A stretch of DNA of 64,000 bases, from the NCBI GenBank assembly GCA_036749735.1, contig DAINXV010000001.1, forward strand, positions 124,001-188,000, read 5' to 3'. The first letter of the stretch is position 1; each line of letters starts with the position of its first letter. The stretch comes from Lawsonella sp012842085 (GTDB taxonomy: Bacteria; Actinomycetota; Actinomycetes; Mycobacteriales; Mycobacteriaceae). The notes under the pieces are model-generated. The model saw nothing but the letters and a program-made list of their open reading frames with translations, ran no database searches and had not been told where the DNA came from. Of this stretch, positions 26,472-35,283 are shown piece by piece. The position numbers and the translations under genes are program-made.

Positions 26472-28740
26472 CAAAACGTCAAACTCCGCAGCTGCCCAGG
26501 AAGATCAAGTAACCCTGGAAATTGACGGCCGCTCTGTAACCGTCCCCAAGGGAACGGTAGTGATCCGCGCTGCGGAAAAACTCGGTATCGCTATCCCCCG
26601 CTTCTGTGACCATCCGCTACTCGACCCAGTTGGCGCATGCCGCCAATGCATGGTGGAAGTTCCGGACGCCGGTAACGGTCGCGGATTCCCGAAACCACAA
26701 TCATCCTGTACGTTGGTCGCAGCTGACGGCATGGTGGTGAAAACCCAGAACTCCTCGATGCTCGCTGATGAAGCTCAAAAGGGCATCATGGAGCTGCTGC
26801 TTATCAACCACCCACTGGACTGCCCCAACTGTGACAAGGGCGGCGAATGCCCCCTCCAGAACCAGGCAATGACGCGTGGACGTGGCGCTACCCGCTTCGA
26901 CGTCGAAAAAAGGAAATACCATCCCAAGCCACTCGACTTGGTGGGCAATATCCTGCTCGACCGTGAGCGGTGCGTGCTATGTACTCGCTGTACTCGCTTC
27001 TCGGAGCAGGTCTCTGGCGACCGCTGCATCGCACTTGCAGAACGCGGCGCCCGTCAGCAAGTCTGCTCAGTTGAAGAGTCAGAGGCAGGATCGTACTTCA
27101 CCGGTAACACTGTGCAAATCTGCCCGGTGGGTGCTCTTACCAGCGCCGATTACCGATTCCAGGCTCGCCCCTTCGACCTCGTTTCCACGGAAACAACCTG
27201 TGAGCACTGTGCCGCAGGTTGTAAACTCCGCATTGACCACCGCCACGGCACCATTACCCGCCGTCTGGCCGGTGAAGATGCAGCAGTCAACCAAGAGTGG
27301 AACTGCGACAAGGGACGCTTCGGATTCCGTTACGGCACCCTCTCCGACCGCATCACCACTCCGCTCATTCGGAAAGATGGCGAATTGGTGCCGGCCTCCT
27401 GGCCAGAAGCCCTCACAGTGGCGGCAGCTGGGTTGGCGAGCGCCGACGGCAATGTCGGTATCCTGCCCGGTGCTAACAACACGGTAGAAAACACCTACGC
27501 ATACAGCGCTTTCGCACGCAATGTGGTCAAGAGTGACCATATTGACTTCCGCTCCGATAAGGGAACTGCCGAAGAAGCAGCATTCCTCGCCCAGTATGTG
27601 GCGGGAACCAGCTTGGACGACAGTGTCACTTACCAGGATCTGGAGAACGCGAAGAAGGTTGTGCTGGTCTCGCTAGATGCCGAAGACGAAGCACCTATTC
27701 TCTTCCTCCGTCTCCGTCGCGCAGTCCGCAAGTTCGGACTGGAAGTCGTCAATATTGCTTCCCACCAGTCCATTGGCGCCGACAAGTTGGATGCCACTTG
27801 GGTGGGCTGCCGCCCCGGTGCAGAAGCTGAGGCACTTTCCGAGCTGGAGGATCTGGACAACGACACCATCATTCTGGTGGGCGCCCGCGCAGCTTCCGCT
27901 CCTGGCACCTACAGTGCTGTTGTCAAGGTGGCCGAAGCTAACAACGCCCGCTTCGCCTGGGTGCCGTTGCACTCCGGTGACCGCGGCGCCATCGAGGCCG
28001 GCTGCCTCCCGGGTGCTGACGGCAAAGCCACTAAAGGCATGTTGGAAGCTGCGACCGCCGGCGACATCAAGGCACTGCTGGTGGGCGACCTGGAAGAAGG
28101 CGACTACGACGACCCCGGTTTGCTCTACGCTGCGGTAGACAAGGCCTTTACCGTGCAGCTTGCAACCCGTCGCACCGACGTCTCCAACCGCGCCGAAGTA
28201 GTGTTCCCTGTTTCCCTCATTACCGAGGTCAGTGGACACTTCCTAAACTGGGAGTCCCGCTGGCGTCCAGTCAACCCACTAGATGGAGTGAAGGTCGCCA
28301 CCATGTCCGACCGCCGCGTACTTGGTGCGCTGGCTCAGGAAATGGCGTCCAGCCTTGACATCCCAGCCAGTGCCGAAGTGGCAGAGGTACTCCAATCAGC
28401 GGCAACCGGCCCGATTGGCGGACACATGCCCACCATCAACAACACCGCCACCAATGGTGACTTGATTGTTGATACTTGGCCAGAGCTCATGGGTGACTCC
28501 CCTGCGCTTGACGGAACAATGTACAAAGGCAATGACAAACGCCGCGGCAAGCTGCGTGTTAACGCCTCCACTGCAGAGAAGTACGGCCTCACAGCAAGTG
28601 CTGCCGCCACTGTCTCAACTCCGCAAGGCGCCGTCACCCTCCCCGTACAGATAGTTGACGCAATGGTCGATGACGTTGTCTGGGTCCCCAGCAATGCCCC
28701 CCGGCCAACCACTCGCCCCGACCGGTGCACAGATAGGTGA
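26464..28740 (+). CDS. nuoG: NADH-quinone oxidoreductase subunit G, with apparent frameshift near the 3' end
   Basis: Large iron-sulfur subunit. Ligands seen: [2Fe-2S] Cys48, 59, 62, 82; [4Fe-4S] His116 with Cys120, 123, 129; [4Fe-4S] Cys170, 173, 176, 220; and an extra N7-type set Cys246, 249, 253, 281. The ATG at 26464 overlaps nuoF by eight bases. As written the frame ends at 28740 (758 residues) with a Pro/Arg-rich tail unlike the family. A run of six C at 28697-28702 appears to hold one extra base. With five, the frame reads NAPGQPLAPTGAQIGDRVV and continues to a TGA at 28805-28807, giving 780 residues and the same eight-base overlap with nuoH. This is a sequencing error or a real indel. 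Confidence 0.93.
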   Translation: MSDKTSNSAAAQEDQVTLEIDGRSVTVPKGTVVIRAAEKLGIAIPRFCDHPLLDPVGACRQCMVEVPDAGNGRGFPKPQSSCTLVAADGMVVKTQNSSMLADEAQKGIMELLLINHPLDCPNCDKGGECPLQNQAMTRGRGATRFDVEKRKYHPKPLDLVGNILLDRERCVLCTRCTRFSEQVSGDRCIALAERGARQQVCSVEESEAGSYFTGNTVQICPVGALTSADYRFQARPFDLVSTETTCEHCAAGCKLRIDHRHGTITRRLAGEDAAVNQEWNCDKGRFGFRYGTLSDRITTPLIRKDGELVPASWPEALTVAAAGLASADGNVGILPGANNTVENTYAYSAFARNVVKSDHIDFRSDKGTAEEAAFLAQYVAGTSLDDSVTYQDLENAKKVVLVSLDAEDEAPILFLRLRRAVRKFGLEVVNIASHQSIGADKLDATWVGCRPGAEAEALSELEDLDNDTIILVGARAASAPGTYSAVVKVAEANNARFAWVPLHSGDRGAIEAGCLPGADGKATKGMLEAATAGDIKALLVGDLEEGDYDDPGLLYAAVDKAFTVQLATRRTDVSNRAEVVFPVSLITEVSGHFLNWESRWRPVNPLDGVKVATMSDRRVLGALAQEMASSLDIPASAEVAEVLQSAATGPIGGHMPTINNTATNGDLIVDTWPELMGDSPALDGTMYKGNDKRRGKLRVNASTAEKYGLTASAAATVSTPQGAVTLPVQIVDAMVDDVVWVPSNAPRPTTRPDRCTDR

Positions 28741-28799
28741 TCGCGTTGTGATTGTTGCAACTGATGACAAACTCGATACACGGATGGAGGTGTCATCCC

Positions 28800-30101
28800 G
28801 TGGCTGAGGAAACTATTGGCGTATGGGGTGACCCATGGTGGCTTATCCTTGTGAAAACCATCGTGGTCTTTGCAATCCCCCTACTATTAGCAATCTTTAC
28901 CGTGTGGTTTGAGCGCCGCATCCTCGCTTTCCTACAGCAGCGACGCGGTCCCCACATGGCGGGCCCCTTCGGTCTGCTGCAACCCTTCGCAGACGGTATC
29001 AAAACCCTTTGGAAAGAGGACTTCTCCCCTGCTAAGACAGACAAGTTCATCTTTACTTTGGCGCCGCTGCTGACCGGCCTGGCAGCCTTTACCGCCTGGG
29101 CAGTTATTCCCATCGGTGGCATTGTGTCCATCGGCGGGAACCAAACTCGCCTGCAGTTAGGTGACCTTCCTGTCGCAGTGCTCTTCATCCTGGCAATTGC
29201 CGGTATCGGCACCTACGGTATCGTCCTCGCAGGTTGGTCCTCGAGTTCCCGCTACTCACTGCTCGGTGGTCTCCGTTCCGCCGCACAGATGGTCTCCTAC
29301 GAAATCTCGATGGGCATCGCGGTCGCATCAGTAGTTCTGATGTCCCGCACCATGTCCACCGCAGGGATCGTCGAAAGCCAAGCGGAAACAATGACCCTCT
29401 TCGGATGGGAGTCCCCCTTCCCGAGTTGGAACTTTATCCTCCTAGCACCCGCATTCTGCATCTTCATCGTGGCGATGTTGGCAGAAGCGAACCGTGCTCC
29501 GTTCGATATGCCGGAATGTGAATCCGAGCTGGTCGGTGGTTACTCAACTGACTACTCTGGCTTCCGCTTCGCAATGTTCTACCTCGGTGAATACATGAAC
29601 ATGGGTACCCTCTCCGCCATCTGTGCAACCCTGTTCTTCGGTGGTTTCCACGCTCCGTGGCCGCTGAACAACACCGGGGCAGATAGCGGTTGGGTCGGTA
29701 TCCTCTGGTTCTTTATCAAGGTTATTGCCTTCCTCTTCTTCTTCATCTGGGTCCGCGGCACCGTACCTCGTTACCGCTACGACCAACTGATGAACATTGG
29801 TTGGAAGACACTGCTTCCGCTCTCCCTCGCTTGGGTGATGGTGCAGGCAATCTACCTGAAGGCACGTCAACTGTCCGCTGCTGACTCCTGGCTTCGCGAC
29901 GATGCCACCATGATTGGTGTCATCCTTCTGTTCGCTATCTTCGCCGCCGTTTACCTGTGGGTACAACGTCGTCCCATCGAGAAGCGTTTGAAGTACACCC
30001 CGAAGGCTCAGGATCCGGCAAACGCCTACTACCCGCTGCCTATCCTCGATCCGGATAAGAAGCCTGCAAAGGCTGGACAGCGGAAGGAGAAGCTATCATG
30101 A
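28800..30101 (+). CDS. nuoH: NADH-quinone oxidoreductase subunit H
   Basis: Membrane subunit that forms the base of the quinone chamber. 433 residues, about eight transmembrane helices. Motifs: VWFERRILAFLQQRRGP, LLQPFADGIKTLWKED, EANRAPFDMPECESELVGGY and the FFIWVRGTVPRYRYDQLM region. The GTG at 28800 is chosen because GGAGG lies nine bases upstream and the N-terminus fits the family; the frame is open 16 codons further upstream. It has a hydrophilic C-terminal tail. Confidence 0.95.
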   Translation: MAEETIGVWGDPWWLILVKTIVVFAIPLLLAIFTVWFERRILAFLQQRRGPHMAGPFGLLQPFADGIKTLWKEDFSPAKTDKFIFTLAPLLTGLAAFTAWAVIPIGGIVSIGGNQTRLQLGDLPVAVLFILAIAGIGTYGIVLAGWSSSSRYSLLGGLRSAAQMVSYEISMGIAVASVVLMSRTMSTAGIVESQAETMTLFGWESPFPSWNFILLAPAFCIFIVAMLAEANRAPFDMPECESELVGGYSTDYSGFRFAMFYLGEYMNMGTLSAICATLFFGGFHAPWPLNNTGADSGWVGILWFFIKVIAFLFFFIWVRGTVPRYRYDQLMNIGWKTLLPLSLAWVMVQAIYLKARQLSAADSWLRDDATMIGVILLFAIFAAVYLWVQRRPIEKRLKYTPKAQDPANAYYPLPILDPDKKPAKAGQRKEKLS

Positions 30102-30637
30102 GTATCTTTTCCCGCTGGGCGGGCTTGGGAGTCACCTTCCGCACCATGTTCCGGAAGAAATTCACCCAAGATTACCCCCTTCGTCCCAAGGTAACTGAGC
30201 CCCGCTTCCACGGCCGTCACCAGCTCAACCGCTGGCCTGATGGACTCGAAAAATGTGTGGGATGCGAACTCTGTGCCTGGGCTTGTCCCGCAGACGCTAT
30301 CCGCGTCGAAGCCGCTGAAAACACTGACGAAGAGCGCTACTCACCTGGTGAGCGCTACGGCAAGATCTACGAGATCAACTACCTACGCTGCATCTTCTGC
30401 GGAATGTGCATCGAGGCTTGCCCCACTCGCGCCCTCACCATGACCAACGAATTCGAGCTGGCAGACGCTTCCCGTGAAGCACTGATCTACGGCAAGGAAG
30501 AACTTCTTGCCCCGCTCGAAGACGGTATGGAGCAGCCGCCCCATCCTCGTCGTCTCGGCGACTCCGAAAAGGATTACTTTATGGGTCTACCACGCCTGGT
30601 AGATACCCTCCCATCGCAGCCAGTAGAGGAAGGATAA
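30098..30637 (+). CDS. nuoI: NADH-quinone oxidoreductase subunit I
   Basis: Peripheral 8Fe ferredoxin-like subunit with clusters N6a and N6b. 179 residues. Two motifs: Cys53, 56, 59, 63 (CVGCELCAWACP) and Cys98, 101, 104, 108 (CIFCGMCIEACP). The start overlaps the nuoH stop (ATGA). An acidic C-terminal extension is typical for actinobacteria. Confidence 0.97.
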   Translation: MSIFSRWAGLGVTFRTMFRKKFTQDYPLRPKVTEPRFHGRHQLNRWPDGLEKCVGCELCAWACPADAIRVEAAENTDEERYSPGERYGKIYEINYLRCIFCGMCIEACPTRALTMTNEFELADASREALIYGKEELLAPLEDGMEQPPHPRRLGDSEKDYFMGLPRLVDTLPSQPVEEG

Positions 30638-30639
30638 TC

Positions 30640-31506
30640 ATGGCGATTTCACTTACCTCCGCTGCAGCTCCGATGATGTCACTCGCTGCTGAATCATCCG
30701 GCTCTAACGCTGCACACATTACGGGCCAGGTTTTCGCCTGGTTGCTCGCAATTGTGATTGTGGCTGCGGCGCTTGGCATGGTGCTTTCCCGGAAACTCAT
30801 CCACTCAGCACTCAGCTTGCTGTTGGTGATGATCGGTATCGCAATCGAATATGCAGTACTCGAAGCGCCATTCGTCTTCGCAGTACAAATCATTGTGTAC
30901 GCCGGCGCCATTATGGTGATGTTTATCTTCATTGTCATGATGGTCGGCTCCACCCCGATCAGTTCCGGCAAAGATCCCATACCTGGTCAGCGCGTAGCAG
31001 CCATCATCATGGCTCTTGCAGTGGTTATCGTTATGGCCATTGCCATCATGCTGGTGTCCTGGCAAGACCCGGCGGGAATGGAAGAAGCTAACGCTGCCGC
31101 CGGCGGCAATATCGCAGGCCTAGGAACTCTTATCTTCGGTCGCTACGTGGTGTTGTTCGAACTGGTAGCAGTGCTCCTCACCATCGGAGCTGTGGGCGCA
31201 ATCGTCCTCACCCTCCGGACCCGCGTGAAGAACCGCCCCACCCAGCACGATGCAATGGAGGCTCGTATGAAGGCCTACGCCGGACAAGGTGTAGACCCGG
31301 GCGCTATGCCCAGCACGGGTGTGTACGCCAGCACCAACGCAATGGACGTTCCCGCACTGCTCCCGGATGGAACCGAAGCCAAGTTCACTCTTCCCCAAGA
31401 AATTCTGGAAGATCACCCCGAAATGGCTCGTTCCACCGAGGAACTCCGCGAGAAGACCAAACGCACTTACGACGCGTTGGACGAGATCTCTGGAAAGGAC
31501 GAGTGA
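30640..31506 (+). CDS. nuoJ: NADH-quinone oxidoreductase subunit J
   Basis: Membrane subunit, 288 residues. Five hydrophobic helices lie in about residues 25-195, including the flexible third-helix region IIVYAGAIMVMFIFIVMM. A long hydrophilic C-terminal domain of about 90 residues (from KNRPTQHD onward), also seen in other actinomycetes, follows. Confidence 0.95.
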   Translation: MAISLTSAAAPMMSLAAESSGSNAAHITGQVFAWLLAIVIVAAALGMVLSRKLIHSALSLLLVMIGIAIEYAVLEAPFVFAVQIIVYAGAIMVMFIFIVMMVGSTPISSGKDPIPGQRVAAIIMALAVVIVMAIAIMLVSWQDPAGMEEANAAAGGNIAGLGTLIFGRYVVLFELVAVLLTIGAVGAIVLTLRTRVKNRPTQHDAMEARMKAYAGQGVDPGAMPSTGVYASTNAMDVPALLPDGTEAKFTLPQEILEDHPEMARSTEELREKTKRTYDALDEISGKDE

Positions 31507-31507
31507 C

Positions 31508-31807
31508 ATGGGTACTAGTTTCTATCTCACTCTGTCAGCCATATTGTTCGGAATAGGCATTGTGGGCTTCCTGGCGCGTCGCAACGCCCTCGTAGTCTTC
31601 ATGTCCATCGAGCTCATGCTGAACGCCGGCAACCTCGCAATCGTTGCGTTGGCCCGCCAGTTCGGGAACCTCGATGGCCAAGTAGCCGCTTTGTTTATCA
31701 TCGTCGTCGCAGCAGCGGAAGTTGTGATCGGCCTCGCCCTAGTGGTGGCCATCTACCGCACGCAAGGCACGGTGATCGTCGATGACGAACGTACGTTGAA
31801 AGGCTGA
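31508..31807 (+). CDS. nuoK: NADH-quinone oxidoreductase subunit K
   Basis: Antiporter-like proton-path subunit related to MrpC. 99 residues, three transmembrane helices. Two membrane glutamates of the proton path are visible, in MSIELMLNAGNL and in AAAEVVIGLALV. The ATG at 31508 lies one base after the nuoJ stop; the upstream open frame is the nuoJ gene read in another frame. Confidence 0.96.
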   Translation: MGTSFYLTLSAILFGIGIVGFLARRNALVVFMSIELMLNAGNLAIVALARQFGNLDGQVAALFIIVVAAAEVVIGLALVVAIYRTQGTVIVDDERTLKG

Positions 31808-31812
31808 GCGCA

Positions 31813-33747
31813 GTGGTAACAGAGACTCTTCTAGCAACTGGACAGTCACTCACTGTCCCACCCGCTACAGCAGATAGCACCACCGCGGTGCTGGCGTGGC
31901 TCGTTATCGGCCTCCCAGCCATCGGGGCTCTCCTGCTGCTGTTAGGCGGCCGGCTGCTCGACCGTTGGGGTCACTGGCTTGCAGTACTAGCAAGCTTCGC
32001 CTCCTTCGCCTGCGGCCTCACCCTCTTTATCCAAATGTGGGGTCGCGACGTCGGAGACCGGGCACGTATTGCCCCGTTCTACGAATGGATGACACTCCCC
32101 GGCGTCAGCACGGAGCTTGCCCTCCGGGTCGATCAACTATCAATAGTCTTCGTCCTCCTTGTGACAGGCGTTGGTAGCCTCATCCACCTCTATTCGGTGG
32201 CCTACATGCAGGACGACCCGAAGCGCCGCAAGTTCTTCGCCTTCCTCAACCTCTTCCTGGTCGCAATGCTGCTCCTGGTGCTTGGTAATAGCTTCCTGGT
32301 GCTGTTCATCGGCTGGGAAGGCGTGGGCCTTGCCTCCTACCTCCTCATCGGATTCTGGGCGCATCGCACCTCGGCTGCCAAGGCCGGTGTGAAGGCGTTC
32401 ATTATGAACCGTATGGGTGACGTCGGAATGGTACTTGCCCTCGTCACAATGTTTAAGCACTTCAACACCACCGAATTCAGTGCGGTCAACGCGGGAGTAG
32501 GAAACCTCTCCCCCGGTGTCGTCACTTTCATGGGCTTCATGCTGCTACTGGGCGCATGTGCCAAGTCCGCTCAGGTTCCATTCCAGGCCTGGCTGCTGGA
32601 CGCCATGGAAGGCCCGACCCCCGTCTCCGCACTTATCCACGCCGCAACCATGGTTACTGCAGGTGTTTACCTGGTGGTTCGTGGTGGCGCCATCTACCAG
32701 CAGTCCTGGCAAGCTGCCCTGGCCGTCGCCATTGTTGGTACCGTCACCCTCCTAGTCGGTGCATGGATCGGTTCTACGAAGGACGACATTAAGAAGGTTC
32801 TTGCCGGCTCCACCATGTCGCAGATTGGCTACATGATTCTGGCCGCTGGCATTGGACCTGCTGGCTACGCCCTGGCGATCTTCCACCTGGTTACCCACGG
32901 CTTCTTCAAGGCCAACATGTTCCTGGGTGCGGGATCCGTCATGCACGCCATGAACGACAGTGTGGACATGCGCCGCTTCGGTGCTCTCCGCAAGGCGATG
33001 CCCTGGACGTTCGTCACATTCGCAGCTGGCTACCTGGCGATCATCGGCTTCCCGTTCTTCGCCGGGTTCTACTCGAAGGATCCGATCATTGAGGTTGCTT
33101 TTGAACGAGGCTGGGTGTTCGGTACCGCCGCACTTATTGGTGCTGGCATTACCGCCTTCTACATGACTCGCCTCATCATGATGACCTTCCTCGGCGAAAA
33201 GCGTTGGACGGAAGACATGGATCCCCATGAGTCCTCGCCGCTGATGGTTATCCCACTGGTCATCTTGGGCATTCTCTCGGTGGGAGGCGGCCTCCTACTC
33301 GCTGGTGGTATCACCAAGTGGCTCAATCCGGCTACTGGTGGAACCGCCGAGCCGGTACCGCTACTGCACTTCACCCCCGCCACTTGGGTAACGCTCTTGG
33401 TGGTTGGCCTCGGTGTTCTTATCGCCTGGCTGATCTTCCGCAAGCCGATCCCAGTGACTCGCGAGAACCCACCAATCTACACTCGCATCGGTGACAACGC
33501 CCTCTACGCAGACACCATTAATGACTACATTGCCGTCAAGCCGACCCTGGGTCTGGCCAAGGCAGCGGCAGTCATTGACAAACGCGGAATCGACACCGGC
33601 ATTGACGGTGGCGGCCGTGGTCTGTTGAATCTATCAGGTGTGATGGCACGCACTAGCAACGGCCTAATCCGGTCCTATGGACTGATCATGGTTGTGGGTA
33701 CTGCCCTGCTAGGTGCAATTGTGCTCATCCTTGGACAGTTGGTGTAA
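31813..33747 (+). CDS. nuoL: NADH-quinone oxidoreductase subunit L
   Basis: Distal antiporter-like proton-pumping subunit. 644 residues with about 15-16 transmembrane helices and the C-terminal lateral-helix region. Motifs: GWEGVGLASYLLIGFW (key Glu), KSAQVPFQAWLLDAMEGPTPVSALIHAATMV (key Lys and His) and FHLVTHGFFKANMFLGAGSVMHA. GTG start. Confidence 0.96.
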   Translation: MVTETLLATGQSLTVPPATADSTTAVLAWLVIGLPAIGALLLLLGGRLLDRWGHWLAVLASFASFACGLTLFIQMWGRDVGDRARIAPFYEWMTLPGVSTELALRVDQLSIVFVLLVTGVGSLIHLYSVAYMQDDPKRRKFFAFLNLFLVAMLLLVLGNSFLVLFIGWEGVGLASYLLIGFWAHRTSAAKAGVKAFIMNRMGDVGMVLALVTMFKHFNTTEFSAVNAGVGNLSPGVVTFMGFMLLLGACAKSAQVPFQAWLLDAMEGPTPVSALIHAATMVTAGVYLVVRGGAIYQQSWQAALAVAIVGTVTLLVGAWIGSTKDDIKKVLAGSTMSQIGYMILAAGIGPAGYALAIFHLVTHGFFKANMFLGAGSVMHAMNDSVDMRRFGALRKAMPWTFVTFAAGYLAIIGFPFFAGFYSKDPIIEVAFERGWVFGTAALIGAGITAFYMTRLIMMTFLGEKRWTEDMDPHESSPLMVIPLVILGILSVGGGLLLAGGITKWLNPATGGTAEPVPLLHFTPATWVTLLVVGLGVLIAWLIFRKPIPVTRENPPIYTRIGDNALYADTINDYIAVKPTLGLAKAAAVIDKRGIDTGIDGGGRGLLNLSGVMARTSNGLIRSYGLIMVVGTALLGAIVLILGQLV

Positions 33748-33762
33748 GGGAGGAATGAGACA

Positions 33763-35283
33763 ATGTACCTACTAACATCAGCCGCGCTAGTACCACTAGC
33801 AGTTGCGCTGCTTCTCACTGTGGTCCGCGGGGTAGCGGCACGCGTGCTCGCTATGCTCGCCTCCCTCTCCTCGCTGGGCCTTGCCATCGCCATGGCGGTT
33901 CTCTTCGAACCGGGTGCTGGCATGCAATTCGTGGAGCAACACCGCTGGATACCCCAAATCAACGCCTACTACTCGTTGGGTGTTGACGGCATTGGGCTCA
34001 GTTTGGTGCTGCTCACCACAATTCTGACTCCGCTGGTTATCCTCTACACCTTTACGGAAAACTTCCGTGAAGACCAGATGGGGGAACGTGCCTTCCTGGG
34101 GCTCGTACTAGCGGTTGAGGGACTTTCCCTCTTCGTGTTCTCAGCAACCGATGTGCTGCTCTTCTACCTCTTCTTCGAGGCCACCCTCATCCCGATGTTC
34201 TTCCTCATCGGTGGTTTTGGTGGAGCACGGAAGCGCTACGCAGCAATCAAGTTCCTGCTGTATTCTTTGAGCTCCGGCCTCATCATGTTGGCCGCAGTCA
34301 TTGGCGTGTACGTCAATGCCCAGGCCCAAGGTAACGGCACCTTCCTCCTGAGCGACCTGCTCAATATGGAGGTCGGCACCTCGACTGGACGGCTCCTCTT
34401 CGTCGGCTTCATGATCGCCTTCGCGGTCAAAGCCCCGATGGTGCCCGTCCACACCTGGCTCCCCGATGCAGCAGAAAACACCACTCCGGGCGGTGCCGTC
34501 ATGATGGTCGCCATCATGGACAAGATCGGCACCTTCGGTATGCTTCGCTTCGCACTGGGACTCTTCCCAGAGGCAGCTGAGTGGGCTACCCCAGTGGTTG
34601 TGGTGCTGGCAGTCATCTCCGTCATCTACGGAGCCCTGGCGGCACTGGCGCAAGACAATCTCATGCGCCTGGTTGCTTACACCTCGGTCAGCCACTTTGG
34701 TTTCATCGTGTTGGGCATCTTCGCCCTCACCCCGACCTCTGTGGCCGGCTCTACCCTGTACATGTTCAACCACGGTATCTCCACCGCAGCACTGTTCCTC
34801 CTCGTGGGGTACATGATCAAACGCCGCGGCTCGGCAGATATCTCCGACTTTGGTGGCGTCCAGAAGGTGGCACCAGTAATGGCAGGGTTCCTGCTAGTAG
34901 CTGGTCTCTCCGCGCTGTCGCTACCCGGTTTGGCACCGTTCGTCTCTGAGTTCGGTGTGATTGTCGGAACGTGGCCGGTCTTCCCGTGGGCCGCAGGCAT
35001 CTCCGCCATCGGTATGGTGCTCGCAGCTCTCTACATCATGCGGCTATACCGTCAAACCATGACAGGCGAACCCAACGAGGTTGTTCAGGAGAAGATGACG
35101 GAGCTCACCATGCTGGAACGCATCGTCATCATCCCGCTCCTGGCGCTTCTCCTCGTCTTCGGCATCTACCCTGTCCCGCTCACCAATATCCTTAACCCGG
35201 ATTCGGAGCAGGCTGTTACCCACGTGGAGCAAGCAGTCAACGCATCTGATAACAACACTTCTGTAGGGGTGGACGCTAAATGA
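33763..35283 (+). CDS. nuoM: NADH-quinone oxidoreductase subunit M
   Basis: Second antiporter-like proton-pumping subunit. 506 residues, about 14 helices. Motifs: YLFFEATLIPMFFLIG (key Glu), KAPMVPVHTWLPDAAENTTPGGAVM (key Lys) and LYMFNHGISTAALFLLVGYM. The stop overlaps the nuoN start by four bases. Confidence 0.96.
   Translation: MYLLTSAALVPLAVALLLTVVRGVAARVLAMLASLSSLGLAIAMAVLFEPGAGMQFVEQHRWIPQINAYYSLGVDGIGLSLVLLTTILTPLVILYTFTENFREDQMGERAFLGLVLAVEGLSLFVFSATDVLLFYLFFEATLIPMFFLIGGFGGARKRYAAIKFLLYSLSSGLIMLAAVIGVYVNAQAQGNGTFLLSDLLNMEVGTSTGRLLFVGFMIAFAVKAPMVPVHTWLPDAAENTTPGGAVMMVAIMDKIGTFGMLRFALGLFPEAAEWATPVVVVLAVISVIYGALAALAQDNLMRLVAYTSVSHFGFIVLGIFALTPTSVAGSTLYMFNHGISTAALFLLVGYMIKRRGSADISDFGGVQKVAPVMAGFLLVAGLSALSLPGLAPFVSEFGVIVGTWPVFPWAAGISAIGMVLAALYIMRLYRQTMTGEPNEVVQEKMTELTMLERIVIIPLLALLLVFGIYPVPLTNILNPDSEQAVTHVEQAVNASDNNTSVGVDAK

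Noticed and set aside
34141..34773. 210-codon minus-strand frame over nuoM
   Set aside because: Shadow frame with His/Asp/Glu-rich low-complexity translation, as expected opposite a membrane protein gene.
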